A stretch of 64,000 nt of DNA, taken from assembly GCF_024195295.1 (NCBI RefSeq), contig NZ_JAMFTH010000001.1:372001-436000 (forward strand), read 5' to 3'. The stretch's first letter is position 1; each line of letters begins with the position of its first letter. The notes beneath the pieces were generated by a model. It made no database searches. It was not told the origin of the DNA and saw only the letters and a list, made by a program, of their open reading frames with translations. This document shows, piece after piece, positions 44,534 through 53,213 of the stretch. A program made the position numbers and the translations under genes. The stretch is from Gilvimarinus xylanilyticus. GTDB lineage: Bacteria; Pseudomonadota; Gammaproteobacteria; Pseudomonadales; Cellvibrionaceae.

Positions 44534-45804
44534 CGCGTGGATTGCGGGGCCGGGAACAGCCGCTCGTGAACTTCCTGCAAAGAATTGCTATCAGCGCTAA
44601 AGGCAAAAGATTGCTGGGCCCGCTGCAATGAATTTTGAGCCATGGCGAGGGCGGCGCGATAAAAATCGTCATCAATGGCGGCGAGAGCGGCAAGGGATTT
44701 TTGCAATCGAATTTGCACCTCAATCATACTGGCGCCGTCGCGAGCGATGGGGCTGAAAAAGTCGATAAATAATTCTTCCAACTCAATGCGCGGTACAAAC
44801 ACGCATTGGTGGGGTATGTCGTAATCGCTGACATCGTCAGGCGTAACTTGCCACTGACTGATTAAGCGCACCCCGCGGCCCAGCACTTCAATAGCGGTAC
44901 CCGGATCGTTAATGCCGGGCGAGAGCGCGCGCGAGGCAATTTCGGCCATCACTAACAGTCCAAAGCGCGGGTCCTGGTCAAAGGAACGGGTGTCGCCAAT
45001 GGTGATGGTTTTGGCAAGCGTTGCCGCACTGTTTTCACTTTCCGGATCCGAGGTATAGAGCAGTGCCTGGTGAGGGTGAACAAACTTCCCCGGTAAGCAG
45101 GCTATGTACACCCGGGCTTTGTTTTGCGAAGCCCACTGATTGAGCGCCTGCATATCAATATGCTGCACATAGCCGGTCTCGCTCGGGTAAACCGGATGAG
45201 CATCCTCTGGGATATCCTCGAGCCGATCCAACCGTTGTCCGTCCAACCAGGGATGTTCACCGCGCCGCACGATAGCCGCCTGGGCGGCTTTTTCGACTCG
45301 ATCGGCAATTTCACTGACCCGCCCAAGGCTGGCCAGGTGGTTGATCCACAGCAAAATGGTGCCCACAATCAAAACGACTACGGCAATGGTCACCACAAAT
45401 AAAATTACTCGCCCCTGGTCGCCGTATATGCCCGTGCTAAGGGCGATAATCCCCACCAGCGAATAGACAAACGAGCCCACAAAGGTCGCCAGAGCATTCT
45501 GGGTGGTGGAGTCCTCCATCAACAGGCGAGTGGCGCGCGGGGTGAGGTTATTGGCGGCGGCGCTGTGGGCAGAGACCATGACACTGAGCGAGAAAGTGGT
45601 GACTGCCAGCATACTGGAGGCGAGAATCGAGAGAATTTTGTCGACCGCTTCGGCACCGATCAGGCCCGAGATGGACTCGGGAATAAAACCCTTTAAGGCA
45701 ATCGCAATCAACGCCGTGGCCACCGCGAGAATGGCAAACGCCAGGGTTCGCATCCACAGGGCACGGCTTAGCATTAATAATTTCCAGCCGAGTTTGGTAA
45801 GCAT
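44530..45804 (-). CDS. DUF2254-family membrane protein
   Basis: A 424-residue predicted membrane protein of the DUF2254 family, function unknown. Four hydrophobic segments lie in the first 160 residues (TLAFAILAVATALIAIAL, ILASSMLAVTTFSLSVMV, FVGSFVYSLVGIIAL, ILFVVTIAVVVLIVGTILL), followed by a soluble region with SRALSPGINDPGTAIEVL, the most conserved family motif. It converges on the LacI gene, overlapping by four bases. Confidence 0.87.
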   Translation of the reverse strand: MLTKLGWKLLMLSRALWMRTLAFAILAVATALIAIALKGFIPESISGLIGAEAVDKILSILASSMLAVTTFSLSVMVSAHSAAANNLTPRATRLLMEDSTTQNALATFVGSFVYSLVGIIALSTGIYGDQGRVILFVVTIAVVVLIVGTILLWINHLASLGRVSEIADRVEKAAQAAIVRRGEHPWLDGQRLDRLEDIPEDAHPVYPSETGYVQHIDMQALNQWASQNKARVYIACLPGKFVHPHQALLYTSDPESENSAATLAKTITIGDTRSFDQDPRFGLLVMAEIASRALSPGINDPGTAIEVLGRGVRLISQWQVTPDDVSDYDIPHQCVFVPRIELEELFIDFFSPIARDGASMIEVQIRLQKSLAALAAIDDDFYRAALAMAQNSLQRAQQSFAFSADSNSLQEVHERLFPAPQSTR

Positions 45805-45917
45805 CGCGAACTCCTGTGGGTAGCGCTAAAAGCGAGTTTAAAACGGCGCCTTTATTTGTATGATTAATTAATGTTTTTTGCTAAGGTTGCACCCGCTAAC
45901 AATAACAGCATAAATGG

Positions 45918-47930
45918 ATGATGTTTATGGAAAAAACAAAAAGAGCACTGGTGCAGTGCGTCGGTTTTATATCTTTTTTAATCATGGCGCAGGCCTCTGG
46001 TGCCGCCCAAGCTGATCAACCAGCGTCTATTCCTTCTATCGAGCAGGTAGTTTCAGCCTACGGCCCCATGTCGGAGACTCAGCAAATTGCCCTGTCAGCC
46101 GATGGCACGCGGGTGGCGTTTCGCAAGCTGACTGCCGAGCGCGACATGGTGATTGTCTACTCGCTCACTGAAAATAAAATGCTTACCGGGCTTAATGTCG
46201 AGGATATTAACCCCAACGGCTTGCGCTTTTTGGATGCGAACCACTTGATCTTGTGGGCGTTTGACCATGGGCGCATCAGCAATCGCTATCGCGGTTCTCA
46301 CGATTTAAGTACGGCCTTTGTGTTCAATGTCGACAGTGGCAATTTAGAGCGCTTGCTGCGTCCCGGCGATGTGATTGCCGAGAGCAGTACACGACTGGGG
46401 CGAATAGTGGGTGCTTCCAGCGACAATAAGTTTGTCTATATGCCTGCGTATGTTCCAGAGAGAAAGAGTGACCTCAGCCCCGATTTATCGCTATTGCGGG
46501 TGGATCTTGACTCGCCGCGCAACCCGCGCCAAATTGTCAAAGGCAGCTACGACACCCGCGATTATTTTATCGACGGTAAGGGTAATGTGCTGGCGCAAAC
46601 CGTTTACGATAATGAGACCGACCTGTTTGAGGTTAAGGTGCCGCGCGATGGTGACTGGAAAACCGTGTATTCTCGCGAAACCGATACCTTGGATGGGGTC
46701 GATTTTAGAGGCGTGACCTCAGACCTAAAATCATTGGTACTGCTTAAAACGGATCAGAACACAGGCCGGGTCGCCTACTACACATTATCCTTGGAGGACG
46801 GCTCTATATCAGAAAAACTCATAGGCCGCGATGACGCCGATGTGGGCGGATTAGTGACCAATTTTAACCGTATTGTGGAAGGCGTTTGGTATTCAGGCTT
46901 TACCCCTAAGTACCAGTTATTTGACCCGGAGCAACAGGCGCGGTTGGATAAAATCACCGCCCAGTTTCCCGGCCGTTATGTCGTGTTGTACGATCGCACC
47001 CCCGATTGGCAGCATTTAATTGTGTGGGTGTCCGGTGATGATAGCTCGGGTGCCTACTATCTTGCCTCAGAAGGAGAGCAACTGAGGTATTTGACCGCCA
47101 GTCGTCCGGTGGTAACGGCGGATATGATACAGCCCGTTGTTGAGCACAGTTTTGAGGCGCGCGACGGCTTGACGATTCCGACCCTTCTGACTTTGCCGCT
47201 GGCCCATGCGGATAATCCCCAAAGCTTGCCCACCATTATTCTGCCCCATGGAGGTCCTGCCTCCCATGATCAAAAATCGTTTGACTGGATGGCACAGGCG
47301 TTTGCGGCGCGGGGCTACCTGGTGGTTCAGCCGCAATTTCGTGGCTCTACCGGTTTTGGTGCCAAGCTTTACCAGGCCGGGTGGGGCGAGTGGGGCCGTA
47401 AGATGCAAGATGATTTGACCGACGCGGTAGAGTATTTTGCCAAGGGTGGTGTGGCTGACCCCAAGCGGGTCTGTATTGTTGGCAGTAGCTATGGCGGTTA
47501 TGCAGCGCTTGCCGGCGCGGCCTTCACGCCTGATCTGTATCGCTGCGCAGTGTCTATTAATGGTGTCTCGGATGTGGAGGGATTGATCGACGATCGTCGC
47601 TCATCCGGTGGTGATGATAGCTGGGTGGTGTCCTACTTTGAGCGTTCGATGTTTGCCGGTGACTACACGGACGAAAACCTAAAGGCGATTTCTCCACTCC
47701 AAGCGGTAGATAAAATCAAAGCGCCGATATTGTTGATCCACGGAGAAGACGATACGGTGGTGCCAATCGCTCAATCTAAAGACATGGAAGATGCGCTTGA
47801 GGACAAGGATAAGCCTGTTACTTTTATCGAGCTGGATGAAGACAGTCACTATTTGCACAGCAATAAAACTCGCCAGCAAACTCTTAAGGCCATTTTAGAG
47901 TTTGTTGACCCCTACCTCTCCGACAGTTGA
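45918..47930 (+). CDS. S9-family (prolyl-oligopeptidase-like) peptidase, exported
   Basis: A 670-residue serine peptidase. It has a signal peptide (CVGFISFLIMAQASGAAQA), an N-terminal beta-propeller-like region to about residue 410 and an alpha/beta-hydrolase domain with nucleophile GSSYGGYAAL (Ser about 523), acid in HGEDDTVVP (Asp about 611) and His in DEDSHYLHS (about 642). It probably degrades oligopeptides in the periplasm. Three ATGs occur within the first four codons; 45918 is the earliest, and no strong Shine-Dalgarno decides between them. Confidence 0.88.
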   Translation: MMFMEKTKRALVQCVGFISFLIMAQASGAAQADQPASIPSIEQVVSAYGPMSETQQIALSADGTRVAFRKLTAERDMVIVYSLTENKMLTGLNVEDINPNGLRFLDANHLILWAFDHGRISNRYRGSHDLSTAFVFNVDSGNLERLLRPGDVIAESSTRLGRIVGASSDNKFVYMPAYVPERKSDLSPDLSLLRVDLDSPRNPRQIVKGSYDTRDYFIDGKGNVLAQTVYDNETDLFEVKVPRDGDWKTVYSRETDTLDGVDFRGVTSDLKSLVLLKTDQNTGRVAYYTLSLEDGSISEKLIGRDDADVGGLVTNFNRIVEGVWYSGFTPKYQLFDPEQQARLDKITAQFPGRYVVLYDRTPDWQHLIVWVSGDDSSGAYYLASEGEQLRYLTASRPVVTADMIQPVVEHSFEARDGLTIPTLLTLPLAHADNPQSLPTIILPHGGPASHDQKSFDWMAQAFAARGYLVVQPQFRGSTGFGAKLYQAGWGEWGRKMQDDLTDAVEYFAKGGVADPKRVCIVGSSYGGYAALAGAAFTPDLYRCAVSINGVSDVEGLIDDRRSSGGDDSWVVSYFERSMFAGDYTDENLKAISPLQAVDKIKAPILLIHGEDDTVVPIAQSKDMEDALEDKDKPVTFIELDEDSHYLHSNKTRQQTLKAILEFVDPYLSDS

Positions 47931-47937
47931 TAAAAAA

Positions 47938-47960
47938 TGCCCGGCTTGTGGCCGGGCATC
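47938..47960 (+). terminator. Hairpin after the S9 peptidase gene
   Basis: ATGCCCGGC and GCCGGGCAT form a strong stem around TTGTG, beginning 8 bp after the stop and preceded by a run of six A residues. The A tract gives a U tract on the opposite strand, so it may also terminate the minus-strand gene that ends at 48011. Confidence 0.65.
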
Positions 47961-48010
47961 TCTTCGGGCATTTCACTTATGGCTAATCTTTATTCTTGGC
48001 ATAGGGTGAA

Positions 48011-48508
48011 TTAACGCGCGGTGTATTTAAGCGTTACAAAGTGACCTTCTTGCAGGTCGCTAACGTCATTGCCCAGGCCTGAAACGGCAACATTCTCGGG
48101 CAATTCGATGACACGGGGCGCACCACCGTCGGCGGGGCGAACCAGCGCCAGATTTTGTTCACGGTTAATTTCCAGAATCTCACCTTTTACAGTGCTGACC
48201 TGGCTGGCGGTTACTTCTTGGGGCTGCTCGATGCGGTTGAGCTTCAGGGTAACATCTTGCCCAGGTACGACTTTGCTCAGATCGCCGCTGCGTACGCCGT
48301 TAACGCGTACTTTGGGTTGGGCTTCGAAAGCGTAGGTGAACATATCGCCGCTGTCTTTTTCGATCACGGTAACGCGGTTGTTTTCGTAGTCGACAGAGTC
48401 AATGGTTGCCTTGACGGTGCGGTCGGCGGCAGAAGCTGTGCCTGCAGCGGCCAGAGCCAGTACAGCCAAAGCAGAAGATAGTTTAGTGCGTGAAGATAAA
48501 GTAAACAT
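48011..48508 (-). CDS. Unrecognised exported protein with two internal repeats
   Basis: A 165-residue protein with a signal peptide (LAVLALAAAGTASAAD, cleavage near 28). I do not recognise the family. The mature part consists of two similar halves: TVKATIDSVDYENNRVTV...VPGQDVTLKL (about 31-93) and TVKGEILEINREQNLALV...LQEGHFVTLKY (about 106-163), each shaped like a small beta-barrel with a closing DL-x-x-G-x-x-VTLK strand. Periplasmic location is inferred. It is monocistronic, with a hairpin-rich 5' leader. Confidence 0.7.
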   Translation of the reverse strand: MFTLSSRTKLSSALAVLALAAAGTASAADRTVKATIDSVDYENNRVTVIEKDSGDMFTYAFEAQPKVRVNGVRSGDLSKVVPGQDVTLKLNRIEQPQEVTASQVSTVKGEILEINREQNLALVRPADGGAPRVIELPENVAVSGLGNDVSDLQEGHFVTLKYTAR

Positions 48509-48814
48509 AATAAAGACCTCAATAAGCCATAAAACATCGGGGGAGGGTAATCCCCTGCCAGAAACAGCAAGTGGTTAACTTGCTTGAGGTCTATTCTACG
48601 GATTTATGTTACGCGATTGTTACCTGTGGTTACGTTTTTATAGATTTTTTAATTATTTAAATCTAATTTCTTCATTTTTAATTCTATAAAGAAATAAAAA
48701 TGCGTGTTTATGGTGAATTGTTGTGTTTTTTGGGTTGCTTTAGTGCATGGCGCGTAACGTGGGGTAACACAGTGATGGTGCGCTTTAGGCAGGGGTGCCC
48801 AAAGGTTGTGCTGC
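48509..48814. other. 306-bp A+T-rich intergenic region
   Basis: No coding sequence supported. Next to the minus-strand gene are two small inverted repeats that would fall in its leader RNA: GGGGA/TCCCC (about 48539-48554) and AGCAAGT-ggtta-ACTTGCT (48566-48584). The rest (48600-48700) is strongly A+T rich, with runs of A and T, and ends at the MITE-like element. Confidence 0.5.
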
Positions 48815-49133
48815 CTAGGGCCTGTTCACACTAATTAGATGCAGCCTGTTGCGACTAAAAATTCGCCAATTAAGGCGCGAGGAGAGTGGTTTGGTCACTC
48901 CAAATGAACGACGAGCAAAGCTTACCGCATCCTGCTCCCGCGCCTCACCTGCGTCCATGCAGGCGACGCAGAGTGGCGGATTTTTAGCCGCAACCCGAAG
49001 GGCTGGAGCCAGTTTTGTCCCCAGCGTTGTTGCCGATCGCTTATTTGGAACAACCAAACTTCGCTCACGGCGCCTAGCTGGAAACAAAACTGGCTTCCCG
49101 CAGGCGCATTTAATTAGTATGAACAGGCCCTAG
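48815..49133. mobile_element. 319-bp palindromic MITE-like element
   Basis: Its ends are 28-bp inverted repeats with three mismatches at most: CTAGGGCCTGTTCACACTAA... at 48815-48842 and the complement of 49106-49133. Inside, CTAAAAATtCGCCA (about 48855-48868) is answered by TGGCGGATTTTTAG (about 48973-48986), and GCCAGTTTTGTCCCCAGC (about 49009-49026) by GCTGGAAACAAAACTGGC (about 49077-49094). A GTTTGG...CCAAAT block near each end is also mirrored. No transposase is encoded. Both ends carry CTAG, which could be part of the repeat or a 4-bp target duplication. The right end supplies the stop codon of the adjacent gene. Confidence 0.85.
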
Positions 49134-49981
49134 CTGTGGGCGTGCAGTAGCTCTCGCAACCAAGTGTGTATGTCGGGGTAATAGTCGGTATCCAACACAA
49201 ATTCCTGCCCCCGTGCGGCCGCCTGAAGCCGTACCTTGTCGCCCAGGTGCTGCCAGCGTTCGGGCTTGCTGTGGTAGCTAAGCGGGGGCTTATCGGCGCC
49301 AGGGTAAAAGGCCAATGGTAGTTGCCACTGACTGGGGGTGCGGGCATCGGGCGCGGTGAGAGAGAGTTCGCGGCGGTAGTGCCGAAATACCCCCGAGCCC
49401 GGCAGGCCTGTTTCAGAACCGTTCAGAGTGAGTCGCCGGCTGGCCTGATACAGCGTGTTAAGGGGATCTGTAGGTAACTGAAAGTGCGGGTGGTAGCGAC
49501 ACCAGGGCAGGGCTGTTGCGCTTAGCAGATCAACGGGGTGAATCTTACCCACCTGTAGCCAGCCCCAGATCACATGCCGGGCCGGTAAGCGACTAAAGCG
49601 CCAGCCATGTTCACTAGGCTCGACCGGTTTAAACAGGCCAAAAAACACAAAAATATCGCCCACCGTGACGCCCTGGTTGCGCAGATGACTCTGGGCGGTG
49701 CCGGTTTGGCCCAGCATGGGTTGCCAGCCGCGCCCGCGCACCAGCGAGTCGCGGCGCAAATCCGGGTCAATATGGGCGGGCGTGTCCCGCCAGTGAGTCT
49801 TGCCGCTCAGCTCGTTTAGCAGCCTTGCCATATCGCCCCAGTCGGTTTGAATATCCCCATAACAAGTGGGACCTGCGCGGTCGGGAATGGGCAGCGAGAG
49901 CAGGCGTCCATCGGGAAAGATCGGGCTGGGAAAGCCCCCGGCGGAGGAGTCAAACCCTTTGCGGCTCAGTATCAGTTTCAC
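49130..49981 (-). CDS. Nmad3-like (nucleotide modification associated domain 3) protein
   Basis: A 283-residue protein beginning MKLILSRKGFDSSAGGFPSPIF, the hallmark of the Nmad3 family, which comparative studies place among proteins associated with modified or hypermodified nucleotides. The activity is undetermined. The centre has GVTVGDIFVFFGLF and HVIWGWLQVGKIH; the C-terminal part (about 160-283) is less distinctive. Translation probably starts at GTG 49981, 3 bp after the map stop, so it is the third gene of a ParD-like / map / Nmad3 operon. Its TAG stop (complement of 49130-49132) lies in the terminal CTAG of the MITE. Confidence 0.8.
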   Translation of the reverse strand: MKLILSRKGFDSSAGGFPSPIFPDGRLLSLPIPDRAGPTCYGDIQTDWGDMARLLNELSGKTHWRDTPAHIDPDLRRDSLVRGRGWQPMLGQTGTAQSHLRNQGVTVGDIFVFFGLFKPVEPSEHGWRFSRLPARHVIWGWLQVGKIHPVDLLSATALPWCRYHPHFQLPTDPLNTLYQASRRLTLNGSETGLPGSGVFRHYRRELSLTAPDARTPSQWQLPLAFYPGADKPPLSYHSKPERWQHLGDKVRLQAAARGQEFVLDTDYYPDIHTWLRELLHAHS

Positions 49982-49984
49982 GGT

Positions 49985-50767
49985 TTAAGCGGCGACTCGG
50001 CGAGTCTCTTCCGGGCGCAGGGTCAATACCTCTACCCCGTCGGCGGTCACCAAAACGGTGTGCTCCCACTGGGCCGACAGCCCCTTATCTTTGGTGACCA
50101 CGGTCCAGCCGTCTTTAAGGGTACGGTTTTTGGGTGAGCCCTGATTAATCATGGGTTCAATGGTAAAGGTCATACCCTCGCGCAGCACCAGGCCCTGGCC
50201 GGGGCGGCCAAAGTGCAGCACTTGCGGCGCCTCGTGCATTTGCTGGCCAATACCGTGGCCGCAGTATTCGCGCACCACACTAAACCCGTGCTGGCGGGCA
50301 TGGCTGGCAATCGCAAAGCCGATATCGCCCAGGGTATTGCCAGGCTTAACCGCGTTAATGCCCTGCCACATGGCGGCGTAGGTTTGGTCCACCAGCTGTT
50401 GCGCTAAGGGGGTTACTTCGCCAATGGTGTAGGTTTTGCTGGAGTCGGCAATATAGCCGTCTTTTTCCAGAGTGATGTCCAAATTGACAATGTCGCCACT
50501 CTTGAGCGGTTTGTCGGTAGGAAAGCCGTGGCAGATGACCTGGTTGGGCGAGGCGTTAAGCACATAGGGGTAATCGTACTGTCCCAGGCTTGCCGGGCGA
50601 GCCTGCAGCTGCTCGCGAATATAGGATTCCACCCAATGATTGAGCGCCATGGTGCTCACCCCCGGTTTTACCTGTTTGTCCAGCTCGGTAAAAACCTGAG
50701 CCAGCAGTTGCCCGGCACGGCGCATCTTGGCGATGGCCTCGGGTGATTTAATAATTACGTTATTCAT
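49985..50767 (-). CDS. map: Type I methionine aminopeptidase
   Basis: Removes N-terminal methionine from new proteins. The 260 residues show the pita-bread fold and metal ligands: LDITLEKDGYIADSSKTY, HGIG in REYCGHGIGQQMHEAP, and the TIEPMINQG and QWEHTVLV glutamates. The ATG at 50767 overlaps the end of the ParD-like gene by 8 bp, indicating coupling. It is not next to rpsB-tsf, where the housekeeping map usually lies, so it may be a second copy; that cannot be decided from this window. Confidence 0.93.
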   Translation of the reverse strand: MNNVIIKSPEAIAKMRRAGQLLAQVFTELDKQVKPGVSTMALNHWVESYIREQLQARPASLGQYDYPYVLNASPNQVICHGFPTDKPLKSGDIVNLDITLEKDGYIADSSKTYTIGEVTPLAQQLVDQTYAAMWQGINAVKPGNTLGDIGFAIASHARQHGFSVVREYCGHGIGQQMHEAPQVLHFGRPGQGLVLREGMTFTIEPMINQGSPKNRTLKDGWTVVTKDKGLSAQWEHTVLVTADGVEVLTLRPEETRRVAA

Positions 50768-50948
50768 GGGTGCGGGCCTCGTTGACCGCTTTTTGGATAA
50801 CGTCCGCAAAGCTCAGCTGCTGGTTTAACTCCGCTAGGCGGCCAATTTTCAGCCAAAATTCGGCCTGGGCGTTAATTGAACGCTCCATGACCTGGCTGGT
50901 CAAGCGCAGCTCGTCGTGTAATTCATCTGAAATTTTCACAATACCCAT
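50760..50948 (-). CDS. ParD-like protein
   Basis: A 62-residue protein of the ParD-like family (PF11903-type), related to ribbon-helix-helix antitoxins: MGIVKISDELHDELRLTSQVMERSINAQAEFWL in pieces, then LADVIQKAV-like C-terminal helix (SFADVIQKAVNEART). GGAAG lies five bases before ATG 50948. There is no ParE-like toxin next to it; the coupled partner is a methionine aminopeptidase, an association seen elsewhere. It probably binds DNA and may autoregulate through the CGTATA repeats just upstream. Confidence 0.8.
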   Translation of the reverse strand: MGIVKISDELHDELRLTSQVMERSINAQAEFWLKIGRLAELNQQLSFADVIQKAVNEARTHE

Positions 50949-50960
50949 GTTTTCTTCCAG

Positions 50961-50986
50961 TATACGAAACGTATATATATCGTATA
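50961..50986. promoter_or_regulatory. Candidate operator of the ParD-like operon
   Basis: TATACG (50961-50966), CGTATA (50970-50975) and CGTATA (50981-50986) are three half-sites of the same hexamer, two of them facing each other. They lie 12-38 bp upstream of the ParD-like start codon, where a ribbon-helix-helix protein would autoregulate. The 151-bp gap is shared with the divergent jetA. Confidence 0.5.
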
Positions 50987-51099
50987 TGGTTGTTAAAGTG
51001 CAGGCAAGCTGGGTTTTGATTGCATCCCCGGGGCTCGCAGCGCACAATAAGCGCCTGCCGGGCGACGGTAGTCGATTAAAAAACAAGCAACAGAAGCCG

Positions 51100-52545
51100 A
51101 TGTTTTTCACCCCAGAGCGCCAGGATTTTTTCAAGCCCTTAACCAGCAAGTACCGCGAGCAGGTGGCTCAGTGCCTTAGCCTGTTGTATCGGCGTTTGTA
51201 CGGCTCCAATGCCGACTATGGCCACTCGTTGGCGCGCGAACAATTGCTGGAAATTCTGGAGGAGGCGCTGGCCCGGGCTCCGGCACTGGCCGATGACAGT
51301 GGTGCGGAGGATGACGAATCGCCTCAGCGGTTTAAATCCCTGCGCGAGCAATCGCTGTGGGTGATGAAACAGTTGCTGGAGGCCGGTTGGCTGGAAAAGC
51401 AGGTGGACACCGCCACCTTGCAGTCTACCTACCCGTTTACCCGGCTGGGACGGTTGTTTACCCAGCCTTTGGTGGAGTCCGACACCGCGCGCATTCGCAC
51501 TCGCCACCGCAACACCCGCAATACGTTAAATGCGCTCGAGGCGTTTACCAGCCGTGGCGAAGTGCACGATTTGCTGGATGCCTTTGAATATTCCGAGCGC
51601 ATTGTCACCGATTTTACCGACGTAATTTCCGAGCTGGAGGAGCGCAAGCGCGAGCTGGTGCGCGAGGTGGAATCCCAGCAGTTGGTGCAGCAGGCCACCG
51701 ACCAGTTCTTTGAGTTTATGGAACAGCGCTTTCAGCCGGATGTGGCGGTACGCCTATCGGCGGACAGCGTGGAGAAACACCGCGACCAAATCGGCAAAGC
51801 CATTGGCAAAATTCGCCGCAAGCCCAAAGATTACAAAGCGGATGTCGAGCGTCAGTTGCGCCGGTTAATTCCCGAGCTTGTTCACCCCGGCCAGTCGGTG
51901 CTGTGGACTATTCTCGATACCATTGAACGGCGGATGGGCAATGCCGCTGATATTATGCTGCCCGCACTGCGCCGGGCGCTGCACAGTTTTACCAAGCGCG
52001 CGGATATTATTATTCGCCAGCTCACCTATTTAAACAGCCAGGGCCAGAACGACTTGCTGGAGTTGTGCCAAAGCCTGAACGCTCAGAGCCCAGAGGAGCA
52101 GAACAGCCGCCTGGCGCGCGCCGCCGATGCTATGGCGGGCATGCGGGTACAGTTGATTGACCCGGCGCAGCTACGCCTGCACGAGCGCAAGCGCGCCGCC
52201 TTAGTGACCACCGCCGTGACCGAACAGCCCCCGCTGGACCCCGAGGCCGAGCGCGAGCTGCTGATTCAACAGGTGTTAGACCAGGCCTTTGCCATGGACA
52301 ATACCGGCCTTCGCGATTACGTGGGCAAAGCCCTGCGCGACGGTCGTCAGGTATCGACCCAACATTTACCTATTGATAACGCGCGGGATTTACTCGCCAT
52401 GGCCCATGTGATTGAAGTGGCCTCGCACAATAATTTATCCGGCTCGCAGTGCTTTTCGGTAGAACCCACCGGGCAGAGCTTAAGCACCGAATATTTTAGC
52501 GCCGCCGATGAATTCTTAATCTCGCTAAACGAAGAAACCGAATGA
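51100..52545 (+). CDS. jetA: Wadjet system protein JetA (MksF-like kleisin)
   Basis: The kleisin subunit (481 residues) of the Wadjet / MksFEBG complex, which cleaves small circular plasmids. It matches the JetA family previously called DUF5716: N-terminal [20 protein letters not shown], a winged-helix-like region with [31 protein letters not shown], then long helices. ATG 51100 is preferred: an open frame back to 50770 crosses the antisense ParD-like gene and lacks homology-like sequence. The Shine-Dalgarno is weak (AGAAG). Its stop overlaps the jetB start (ATGA). Confidence 0.88.
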   Translation: MFFTPERQDFFKPLTSKYREQVAQCLSLLYRRLYGSNADYGHSLAREQLLEILEEALARAPALADDSGAEDDESPQRFKSLREQSLWVMKQLLEAGWLEKQVDTATLQSTYPFTRLGRLFTQPLVESDTARIRTRHRNTRNTLNALEAFTSRGEVHDLLDAFEYSERIVTDFTDVISELEERKRELVREVESQQLVQQATDQFFEFMEQRFQPDVAVRLSADSVEKHRDQIGKAIGKIRRKPKDYKADVERQLRRLIPELVHPGQSVLWTILDTIERRMGNAADIMLPALRRALHSFTKRADIIIRQLTYLNSQGQNDLLELCQSLNAQSPEEQNSRLARAADAMAGMRVQLIDPAQLRLHERKRAALVTTAVTEQPPLDPEAERELLIQQVLDQAFAMDNTGLRDYVGKALRDGRQVSTQHLPIDNARDLLAMAHVIEVASHNNLSGSQCFSVEPTGQSLSTEYFSAADEFLISLNEETE

Positions 52546-53213
52546 GCCTTTTTGACGATTTTTTAACCCAGGCGTTAGCGCCTAGCGGTATTACCCGGCA
52601 GGAATTTTCCGAGCTGATGATACGCCTGCTCGATTACGGTGTACTGAGCCGTGAAGAAAGCCAGACCGAAGCGCAGTTGTACGATCGCTACCTGCAGTGC
52701 GCCTCTCTGGTAGAGGAGTATCTGGCGGTTATTGGTGTTCGCATTCAGCACGATCGACAATTTGCTTTTGTGCGTATTTTCCCCCCGGGGGCCGAAGTGC
52801 CGGGCGTCGCCGATGACGATAACAGTCCGTTTAACACAGGCTTTCGGGTGCGCCCCACCCAGCAAGAGGTGGCCGTTATTTTAGTGCTGCGCGCCGAGTA
52901 TCAAAAAAGTCTGCGCGAAGGGCAGGTGGATGAAAAAGGCCGCGCTATGCTATCGCTGGAGGGCCTGGCAATTGCCATGAATAACCTGCTAAAACGCAAC
53001 CTGCCCGAAGGCTTGGTAGAGCGCAAACAGCTGTTTCGCCGCTTAAAGCAGCTGCGGTTAATTCAATACCACTTGGAGGACGACCTGGACAGCGACGAAA
53101 GCTGGATCAGTATCCAACCCTCCATTACCAGTTTTGTCAGCGACGATGTATTGCAGGCGTTGGGCGGCGAAAGTCAGGCCGAGCCGCAACAATCTGACGA
53201 GGAGAACGCCTGA
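52542..53213 (+). CDS. jetB: Wadjet system protein JetB (DUF4194, MksE-like KITE protein)
   Basis: The 223-residue KITE subunit with tandem winged helices that bridges kleisin and SMC. DUF4194 features include [48 protein letters not shown] and the C-terminal [31 protein letters not shown]. It starts within the jetA stop and its own stop overlaps the jetC ATG by one base, so the cassette is translationally coupled. Confidence 0.9.
   Translation: MSLFDDFLTQALAPSGITRQEFSELMIRLLDYGVLSREESQTEAQLYDRYLQCASLVEEYLAVIGVRIQHDRQFAFVRIFPPGAEVPGVADDDNSPFNTGFRVRPTQQEVAVILVLRAEYQKSLREGQVDEKGRAMLSLEGLAIAMNNLLKRNLPEGLVERKQLFRRLKQLRLIQYHLEDDLDSDESWISIQPSITSFVSDDVLQALGGESQAEPQQSDEENA

Noticed and set aside
48815-49133. 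Open frames of about 90 codons on both strands of the MITE-like element
   Set aside because: They arise from the palindromic sequence; both peptides end in nearly the same residues encoded by the terminal repeats, and no family is recognisable.
50760-50948. Classical ParDE toxin-antitoxin pair
   Set aside because: No ParE-like toxin follows; the coupled gene is a methionine aminopeptidase.
50770-51099. 330-bp upstream extension of jetA
   Set aside because: It runs antisense through the ParD-like gene and operator and gives an N terminus unlike JetA; the family start [10 protein letters not shown] fits ATG 51100.
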